Translations under genes and position numbers: made by a program
From: Clostridia bacterium
GTDB taxonomy: Bacteria; Bacillota; Clostridia; Peptostreptococcales; Anaerovoracaceae
Reading direction: 5' to 3'
Assembly (NCBI GenBank): GCA_024403005.1
Contig: JAKSSQ010000117.1
Coordinates: forward strand, 1 to 5,781
Length of the DNA: 5,781 nucleotides
Shown: positions 1 through 4,753 of the stretch, piece after piece
How the letters are laid out: each line of letters starts with the position of its first letter
Numbering within the stretch: the first letter of the stretch is position 1
Notes under the pieces: generated by a model
Database searches by the model: none
What the model saw: the letters and a program-made list of their open reading frames with translations, nothing else
Told to the model about the DNA's origin: nothing

Positions 1-487
1 GATCCAGATTTCCGACAATACTGCAACAAACCTCATCATTAACAACATCGGAAGAGAAGAAATGGACGCTTCCTTCGCAGACATGGGCCTCAAGGTGACC
101 CACTTAAACCGCATCATGTTCGACTCCGTACGCGCTGCAATGGGCATTGAAAGTTCCATCTCCGCAGGAGAAATGGGCATGCTCTTCGAAACGCTCTACA
201 AGGGCGAATGGGTAAGCAGAGAAGTTTCCGACTACGCTCTGGAAGTTCTCAAGGGCCAGCAGATTAACCACAAGATTCCCGGCTACATCGGTCCCTATGC
301 ACTGCCTTATGCACATAAAACAGGCGAAGACGACGGCATTGCCAACGACGTAGGCATTGTTTATGCCAAGGAACCCTTCAGCCTCTGCTTCGTTTCCACA
401 GGTACAGACGTACCCGCCTGGGAACGCTTCATGCGCCAGACAGCACTGGAACTCTTCAATGACTGCGGCGGCAAAGCGGAGGCATAA
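1..487 (+). CDS. Class A beta-lactamase-fold serine hydrolase, 5'-truncated
   Basis: The 3' part of a serine hydrolase of the beta-lactamase/penicillin-binding protein fold; the first complete codon is at position 2 and 161 residues are visible. The N-terminal part, with the catalytic Ser-x-x-Lys motif and any signal peptide, lies outside the window. Seen: the SDN motif (SDNTATN, visible residues 4-10) and the KTG motif (HKTGE, residues 105-109), the second and third active-site motifs of the class A family. In the omega-loop region (LNRIMFD, residues 35-41) the position matching Glu166 of class A beta-lactamases appears to be Met39, so the deacylating glutamate seems absent. This pattern occurs in many Firmicutes proteins called 'serine hydrolase' and argues against true penicillinase activity; an extracytoplasmic peptidase or esterase acting on envelope material is more likely (inference). 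The stop codon overlaps the lgt start by one base, indicating co-transcription. Confidence 0.88.
   Translation, partial: IQISDNTATNLIINNIGREEMDASFADMGLKVTHLNRIMFDSVRAAMGIESSISAGEMGMLFETLYKGEWVSREVSDYALEVLKGQQINHKIPGYIGPYALPYAHKTGEDDGIANDVGIVYAKEPFSLCFVSTGTDVPAWERFMRQTALELFNDCGGKAEA
478..482 (+). promoter_or_regulatory. Ribosome binding site for lgt
   Basis: GGAGG lies inside the end of the serine hydrolase gene, four bases before the ATG at 487. The spacing is a little short. Together with the TAATG stop/start overlap it supports translational coupling of lgt to the upstream gene and fixes the lgt start. Confidence 0.7.
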
Positions 488-1260
488 TGAGCAGCTTTCT
501 TCCTGTCCCGGACAGAGTTGCCTTTACGGTCTTCGGACTGGACGTTATGTGGTACGGTGTGCTCATCGGCATAGGCATGATTTTAGGCGTAAGCATAGCC
601 TACATGCGCTGCCCCAGGCACGGGCTTAACAGCGACAAACTGCTGGATCTGGCCATCTACTGCATACCTTTCGGCGTTTTAGGCGCAAGAGCCTATTACG
701 TTTTATTCCAGTGGGACAACTACAAAGGCAACATTAAAGAAATTCTGAATATAAGAGGCGGCGGCCTGGCTATCCACGGCGGATTAATCTTCGGCCTGGG
801 TCTGGCAGCCATCTTAATCGTAAAGATCTGGAAGCAGAACCCCTTCGAATGGATGGATATCCTGGCGCCTTCCATAGCGCTGGGCCAGTCCATAGGACGC
901 TGGGGTAACTACTTCAACAGTGAAGCTCACGGCGGCCCCTGTGATCTTCCCTGGGCAATAGAGGTTGACGGCCAATTGGTTCATCCCACGTTTTTGTACG
1001 AATCCATCTGGTGCTTTATCCTCTTTGCAGGGCTAATCTGGTTCCACGAAACGGGGCATAAGAAGTTCCACGGACAGATTATCTGCCTGTACCTTATGCT
1101 TTACTCCGTGGAAAGGTTCTTCGTGGAAGGGCTCCGCACAGACTCCCTTATGGTAGGCCCGCTGCGCCAGGCACAGGTTATAAGCCTTTGCATACTGCTG
1201 GCTGCGGCAGCTGCTTACTGCATTTTAAGCAAAAAGAAAAACGGCGAACTAAGCGATTAA
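487..1260 (+). CDS. lgt: Prolipoprotein diacylglyceryl transferase
   Basis: Lgt moves the diacylglyceryl group from phosphatidylglycerol onto the lipobox cysteine of prolipoproteins, the first step of lipoprotein maturation, in the cytoplasmic membrane. The 257-residue length fits the family. Family landmarks are in order: GARAYYVLF (residues 66-74), GGGLAIHGG with His97 (91-99; matches the conserved histidine near residue 103 of the E. coli enzyme), the signature GRWGNYFNSEAHG (137-149; Arg138, Asn141 and Glu146 match E. coli R143, N146 and E151), HPTFLYES (166-173), and ERFFVEGLRTDS (209-220) carrying the second conserved arginine region. Several hydrophobic membrane segments are visible, including about 14-36, 94-114, 172-186 and 229-247, and the tail is Lys-rich. 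The gene overlaps the serine hydrolase stop by one base and is followed after 21 bases by a lipoprotein, a likely Lgt substrate. All key motifs are intact. Confidence 0.97.
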   Translation: MSSFLPVPDRVAFTVFGLDVMWYGVLIGIGMILGVSIAYMRCPRHGLNSDKLLDLAIYCIPFGVLGARAYYVLFQWDNYKGNIKEILNIRGGGLAIHGGLIFGLGLAAILIVKIWKQNPFEWMDILAPSIALGQSIGRWGNYFNSEAHGGPCDLPWAIEVDGQLVHPTFLYESIWCFILFAGLIWFHETGHKKFHGQIICLYLMLYSVERFFVEGLRTDSLMVGPLRQAQVISLCILLAAAAAYCILSKKKNGELSD

Positions 1261-1266
1261 CAGGAA

Positions 1267-1273
1267 AGGATGG
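1267..1273 (+). promoter_or_regulatory. Ribosome binding site deciding the lipoprotein start
   Basis: AGGATGG lies eight bases before the ATG at 1282, a standard spacing. The alternative in-frame ATG at 1270 sits inside this element, and starting there would put MVCL before an otherwise ordinary MKRLL signal peptide. The ATG at 1282 is therefore preferred. Confidence 0.7.
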
Positions 1274-1281
1274 TCTGTTTA

Positions 1282-2967
1282 ATGAAGCGATTACTAAGCC
1301 TTGCACTGGCACTTCTCGTGGTCTTTTCCCTCTGTGCCTGCACTTCCGGCCCGGCCCCGGCGCCTTCGGCCAGCACTTCGGAAGACATGTACATGGACTT
1401 CCTCGCAGGCAATTCCAAGGTCTACGGAGATTTTGCCAACGTTACAATGTACGGATCCGGCTACGACGGACCGCAGCCCTTCATCGATAAGGAAGACGGC
1501 TTCGACATAGCCCAGCTCGTAAACAGGGTAGTTGTAAGCGCGGACATGCCCGGCGCAAAGTCTGCAGTTACAATGCGCTACGCCTTAATCGACTGCGGCT
1601 CCGACGGTGAACCCGAGCTCGCGCTTTCCACGAGCATCGAAGACACCTACGGCTCTCCCTTCGAACGCCAGGCCATTATTAAGAACATCGACGGCAAGCT
1701 CCAGCTCTGCCACGTTACCGAGTCTTATTACAGATACTACGAAGAGCTGTTTAACCCCGGCGGCGTTATCGTTTCCGGCGGAAGCAGCAGCTATCTTTCC
1801 AGCGTATATTCCAAGGCAGCCATAGATAAAGACGGTGTTTACCGCAACATCTTCAGCGAAACCGACGACTATTACCTGGGTTCTCAGTTCCCCGAATTCT
1901 GTAAGATTGCAGAAGTTGCAGCCCAGCGCGAAGACGAACTGGACGACAATTATCTGCTCAAGACCGTTTATTTCTTCGGCGAAGACGGTGCTCCGCTTGA
2001 CCCAATCTTCAGCGCAGAACCGGAAGACGACGAAACTATCAAGAGCATCTTTGCAGAAGCAGGCGAAAAGCTCTACACTCTGGAAGAAATAAGCGCGGTC
2101 ATTAAAGAAAAGATGGACAGCTGCGGCGTAGTGGACAAGATGGAGGAAATCGTCTGGACAGACCTGGATCCTTCCGCTATTCCCGGAGTTAAGGACATCG
2201 CAGAATACGGTATTAACCCGGTATTCGTAAGCACAACGGATGAATTCGTCAGCGCAATCGCAGACGATACAACCATCGTTCTTGCGCCCGGCGAATATAA
2301 CGTTACTGAGTGGGTCAATGCAAACGACGTAAGGGAATTCGACTACGAAGAAAATACATGGGATGCAGGCGTTTTCAAGGGCGGCTACTTCGACGAACCT
2401 GAATTCGTAATCAACAACCTTTCCGGCCTTACAATCGTATCCCAGGACAAGAATAAACCCGCAACTATCGTGTGCGAGCCCCGCCACAGCAATGTAATTG
2501 CTTTCCGCAACTGCAACAGCATTATCCTTAAGGACATTATTGCAGGCCACACTCAGGGCGGATCCTGCAGCGGAGACGTAATCGCGGTAATTGACAGCTA
2601 CGCAGTGGATATGTACAACTGCGACCTCTACGGCTGCGGCGCTTACGGAATCTACGCAGACAATGCTTCCAACGTTGTGCTCACAGACTGCGTAATCCAC
2701 GACTGCTCCTACGGATGCGTCGAAGCCTACGATTCCTACCTGAACTTCTACGGCTGCGTATTCAGAGACTGCAAAGAATACACCATGTTCGACATCATGA
2801 ATACCGACGCATATTTCGAAAACTGCAGCTTTAAGAACCTGCAGGGCGAAATGCTCTACATGACAACTTCGTCCTACGTAAACTTCAAGGGCTGCACATT
2901 TGATGCCAATGCATTAAACGGCCTTAACTGGTACAGCGGCGAAGGACGCATCCAGCTCGACAATTAG
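1282..2967 (+). CDS. Secreted lipoprotein with C-terminal parallel beta-helix
   Basis: A 561-residue predicted lipoprotein of unknown function. Residues 1-20 form a lipoprotein signal peptide: MKRLL, a hydrophobic core, then the lipobox LCAC with Cys20 as the lipidated residue (Cys at -2 is uncommon). A Pro/Ala/Ser-rich linker follows (about 21-34). Residues about 35-300 form an acidic domain I cannot name; it contains DCGSDGEPEL (104-113), which resembles a calcium-binding Asp loop. FVSTTDEFVSAI and TIVLAPGEYNV (315-341) look like the entry strand of a pectate-lyase-like fold. About seven degenerate right-handed beta-helix coils follow (about 378-545), with cysteines in register. Such folds often bind or cleave polysaccharides, but no catalytic residues are recognisable and the role is open; adhesion or glycan binding is possible. 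It sits directly after lgt, whose product would lipidate it, and ends before a strong terminator. A start at 1270 would add four residues. Confidence 0.88.
   Translation: MKRLLSLALALLVVFSLCACTSGPAPAPSASTSEDMYMDFLAGNSKVYGDFANVTMYGSGYDGPQPFIDKEDGFDIAQLVNRVVVSADMPGAKSAVTMRYALIDCGSDGEPELALSTSIEDTYGSPFERQAIIKNIDGKLQLCHVTESYYRYYEELFNPGGVIVSGGSSSYLSSVYSKAAIDKDGVYRNIFSETDDYYLGSQFPEFCKIAEVAAQREDELDDNYLLKTVYFFGEDGAPLDPIFSAEPEDDETIKSIFAEAGEKLYTLEEISAVIKEKMDSCGVVDKMEEIVWTDLDPSAIPGVKDIAEYGINPVFVSTTDEFVSAIADDTTIVLAPGEYNVTEWVNANDVREFDYEENTWDAGVFKGGYFDEPEFVINNLSGLTIVSQDKNKPATIVCEPRHSNVIAFRNCNSIILKDIIAGHTQGGSCSGDVIAVIDSYAVDMYNCDLYGCGAYGIYADNASNVVLTDCVIHDCSYGCVEAYDSYLNFYGCVFRDCKEYTMFDIMNTDAYFENCSFKNLQGEMLYMTTSSYVNFKGCTFDANALNGLNWYSGEGRIQLDN
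2587..2916 (+). repeat. Degenerate beta-helix coil repeats (protein level)
   Basis: Within the lipoprotein, residues 436-545 hold five consecutive repeats of 22-23 residues with the pattern S/A-x-(V/L)-x-(F/L/M)-x-x-C-x-(F/L/I)-x-x-C. The first cysteine of each falls at 447, 470, 492, 515 and 538; a second falls five residues later in the first three (452, 475, 497). This is the period of a right-handed parallel beta-helix (PbH1-like) coil. The repeats are diverged at DNA level, so this is not a recent tandem duplication. Confidence 0.7.
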
Positions 2968-2995
2968 TGCGGTATAAAATTAAAAACGGCAATAT

Positions 2996-3025
2996 AAAAC
3001 TGCAGGGCAGCGCCCTGCAGTTTTT
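2996..3025. terminator. Bidirectional rho-independent terminator
   Basis: A perfect 13-bp stem pairs 2996-3008 with 3012-3024 around an AGC loop. The outer pairs are A/T runs, giving a T tract at the 3' side on the plus strand (3021-3025) and a T-rich stretch on the minus strand. It lies between two convergent genes, 28 bases after the lipoprotein stop and 8 bases after the end of the GGDEF gene, so it probably ends both transcripts. Confidence 0.9.
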
Positions 3026-3032
3026 GGATGTT

Positions 3033-4574
3033 TTATCTGCTTATGTCCTTAACGTAGAGGAATATAATCTGGTTGTCTTCGGAGTAGTCCTCTGCAGCGA
3101 TTAATTCCATTATGGCGGGCTTATATTCGCCGTTCATGAGCCTTCTGTAGTGGACGCTGGAATATTTATTGCCGGCGGAGAAAAATCTTCTTAAATCGGC
3201 GATTTGAGTCTTGCTAATGAATTCGTCGTAGTCGCCGGGGTAGAGGTTAGGGCTGTTTGCGAAGTTTTCCAGCCAGCCGGATAAGGTGTCTGTGTAGCCC
3301 TTTTCCGGCGTTAATTCCTTTTCGTCTGCGCGAAGTACGCCGAAGCTGTCTTCCTTAAGGTTAACCTTTAAAATCTTTTCGTAGTACTTGTTTAAGATTT
3401 CGAAAGCTGCCTTTCTGCCGGTGCGGTCAATGCCTTTTGCCTTGTAGTAGTTTTCTTTGGCATCGTACATTAATTCGTCTGCTACGGTAGCCATGTATTC
3501 TACGCTTGAACCCGGGTAATCTGCAGCTCTTACGTGGCCTGCAGAAACGGAGACTTCCGAAACCAGTTCTCCATGCCAGCTGCTCACATTAGCGAGGAAA
3601 TTTTCCTTAATTTCCTGAATCTGCTCCTTAGTGCAGTTTAAGAGGGCCATGAATTCGTCGCCGCCTGTTCTGAAAGTGCTGCCATATGGGTCAAATGAAG
3701 CGGAAATTACCTCTGCTGCACCGCGGATGAGTTCGTCGCCTGCCGCATGGCCCAGAGTATCGTTTACGACCTTAAGACCGTTTACGTCGATAGATACGAC
3801 TACCAGATCTTCGGGAATTATGCCGCTTTCCTTGTAATTCTTTAAATATTCTTCGTAGGCGTAGCGGTTGTAGAGCTTAGTGAGGGGGTCTCTTTCCAGG
3901 AGGTTCTTCTGCGTGCTTATCTCTTCGTCCTGAACCTGCTGGCTGAACTCAATGAAGTGGATAAACTGCAGGATTGCGCCTACCGTTAATGCCAGGCAGC
4001 AGGTGCGAATGTTTGCACTTACTACTTCCTGGAGCACAATTGCGATAATTATGAAAGATGAGATGGATATAAGGGAGAGTTTATTGTCTTTTTTGTATCG
4101 TTTTCCATAGTTATAGAAGCCGACTATTACTGCCAGGATTGCAAAGCCGTACATGACAGCATAGACGATGAAGAACGGGCCGTGGTGGTAAATATTGTGT
4201 TCATCGATGTAGAATGTCCAGCCGGTGAAGATGGATGCCACGTTGAGCGCGGTGCTTAGCACGAACAGCGTGCGGAAAATCTTTTCGTAGGTCTTGCTTT
4301 CGTAGATCTGCTCTATAAAGAAAGCTATGGCCATGGGGGACAGGACGTAGTCTGCTGCTTTAAGCACTGTGTGGAGAATTATGGTGCTTTCCGGTGCTCC
4401 GTTTAAAATCCACGCAAAAAGTTCCGCCAGATTTGCCAGGATAATAAGTATGTAAGTGTGGTAAAACTTATGCTTAGTATCTCTTTTAAGTCTGCCGTTT
4501 TCGTGTATCAGGATAGCCAGAATGGCTATTGCTATGCAAGATAATGTAGAAACTGCGATGTAATATATATTCAT
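3033..4574 (-). CDS. Membrane diguanylate cyclase: 7TM, GGDEF, C-terminal PAS-like domain
   Basis: Predicted to make cyclic-di-GMP from two GTP at the membrane. The 513-residue protein starts with about seven membrane segments (roughly 3-23, 38-57, 66-88, 98-118, 133-154, 166-185, 189-209), likely a sensor of unknown ligand, then a short linker. The GGDEF domain spans about 225-385: DPLTKLYNR (229-237), SIDVNGLKVVND (261-272), GHAAGDELIR (275-284) and an exact GGDEF at 304-308. Asp263, Asn271, Asp280 and Glu307 match PleD D327, N335, D344 and E371, so catalysis looks intact. The inhibitory RxxD site is replaced by DPYG (295-298). Residues about 390-513 look like a PAS-related domain (FGVLRAD near 411-417, closing IIFLYVKDISR), an unusual position after the GGDEF. 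The gene is a single unit convergent with the lipoprotein and divergent from ychF. Its start is supported by an AAAGG ribosome site seven bases upstream. Confidence 0.93.
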   Translation of the reverse strand: MNIYYIAVSTLSCIAIAILAILIHENGRLKRDTKHKFYHTYILIILANLAELFAWILNGAPESTIILHTVLKAADYVLSPMAIAFFIEQIYESKTYEKIFRTLFVLSTALNVASIFTGWTFYIDEHNIYHHGPFFIVYAVMYGFAILAVIVGFYNYGKRYKKDNKLSLISISSFIIIAIVLQEVVSANIRTCCLALTVGAILQFIHFIEFSQQVQDEEISTQKNLLERDPLTKLYNRYAYEEYLKNYKESGIIPEDLVVVSIDVNGLKVVNDTLGHAAGDELIRGAAEVISASFDPYGSTFRTGGDEFMALLNCTKEQIQEIKENFLANVSSWHGELVSEVSVSAGHVRAADYPGSSVEYMATVADELMYDAKENYYKAKGIDRTGRKAAFEILNKYYEKILKVNLKEDSFGVLRADEKELTPEKGYTDTLSGWLENFANSPNLYPGDYDEFISKTQIADLRRFFSAGNKYSSVHYRRLMNGEYKPAIMELIAAEDYSEDNQIIFLYVKDISR

Positions 4575-4581
4575 AGTAGTA

Positions 4582-4586
4582 CCTTT
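4582..4586 (-). promoter_or_regulatory. Ribosome binding site for the GGDEF gene
   Basis: On the minus strand AAAGG precedes the ATG (4574-4572) by seven bases, good spacing for a Gram-positive site, and supports this start. Confidence 0.7.
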
Positions 4587-4593
4587 ACCGATA

Positions 4594-4615
4594 TGCTATA
4601 AAGGATATTATAGCA
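4594..4615. repeat. 8-bp inverted repeat over the GGDEF -10 box
   Basis: TGCTATAA (4594-4601) and TTATAGCA (4608-4615) are perfect reverse complements separated by six bases. The pair covers the -10 box and the predicted start point of the minus-strand promoter, where a repressor could bind. One arm is mostly the extended -10 itself, so chance is possible. Confidence 0.5.
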
Positions 4616-4617
4616 CA
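4607..4617 (-). promoter_or_regulatory. Extended -10 promoter of the GGDEF gene
   Basis: The minus strand reads TGCTATAAT, a perfect TATAAT (4612-4607) with the TGn extension. No TTGACA-like -35 is found at 16-18 bases upstream, so recognition would rest on the extended -10 or an activator. The predicted transcription start is near 4600, giving a leader of about 25 bases. The left arm of the 10-bp inverted repeat (4622-4631) runs into the -35 zone. Confidence 0.65.
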
Positions 4618-4621
4618 TCTC

Positions 4622-4659
4622 TGCGCCGGCAGTGCTAAAAATTAAAGGGTGCCGGCGCA
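4622..4659. repeat. Perfect 10-bp inverted repeat between divergent promoters
   Basis: TGCGCCGGCA (4622-4631) and TGCCGGCGCA (4650-4659) are exact reverse complements with an 18-base AT-rich spacer. The element lies upstream of both predicted start points, so it should not be in either main transcript; it is better explained as a protein-binding operator pair than as an RNA hairpin. No T tract follows and no gene ends here, arguing against a terminator. It overlaps the -35 zone of the GGDEF promoter and ends 20 bases before the ychF -35 box. The binding protein is unknown. Confidence 0.6.
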
Positions 4660-4679
4660 TTGGGTCACGCGGGGCTCTC

Positions 4680-4708
4680 TTGATAAAAACACCCCCTTTC
4701 GCTATAAT
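4680..4708 (+). promoter_or_regulatory. SigA-type promoter of ychF
   Basis: TTGATA (-35, 4680-4685) is separated by exactly 17 bases from TATAAT (-10, 4703-4708), one mismatch from the full consensus. The predicted transcription start is near 4715, with a leader of about 40 bases. This strength fits constitutive housekeeping expression. Confidence 0.87.
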
Positions 4709-4721
4709 AGTAATGTTATAG
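4702..4721. repeat. 6-bp inverted repeat over the ychF -10 box
   Basis: CTATAA (4702-4707) and TTATAG (4716-4721) are reverse complements eight bases apart, covering the -10 box and the predicted start point. The layout resembles the palindrome on the opposite promoter at 4594-4615. The arms are short and AT-rich, so support is weak alone. Confidence 0.35.
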
Positions 4722-4737
4722 ACCCATTGAATTCACA

Positions 4738-4743
4738 AGGAGA
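4738..4743 (+). promoter_or_regulatory. Ribosome binding site for ychF
   Basis: AGGAGA follows AA at 4737-4738 and lies about ten bases before the ATG at 4754, with an AT-rich unstructured spacer. It is a strong match to the anti-Shine-Dalgarno sequence, at slightly long spacing. Confidence 0.75.
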
Positions 4744-4753
4744 ATAAATATAT

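Noticed and set aside
1270..1281. ATG at 1270 as the start of the lipoprotein
   Set aside because: It lies inside the likely ribosome site and adds MVCL ahead of a normal MKRLL signal peptide; the ATG at 1282 has proper spacing.
1585..2700. A 371-codon open frame on the minus strand opposite the lipoprotein gene
   Set aside because: Its codons lie in register with the sense codons, so it stays open only because the lipoprotein gene avoids TTA, CTA and TCA there. The plus-strand protein has a signal peptide, lipobox and repeats; the antisense product resembles nothing I recognise and I see no ribosome site for it.
4622..4659. Terminator or small-RNA hairpin at the 10-bp inverted repeat
   Set aside because: No T tract follows on either strand, no gene ends nearby, the 18-base loop is long, and both predicted transcription starts lie outside it.
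4709..4753. Riboswitch or leader peptide before ychF
   Set aside because: The leader is only about 40 bases and shows no known riboswitch core, no terminator and no short open frame with its own ribosome site.
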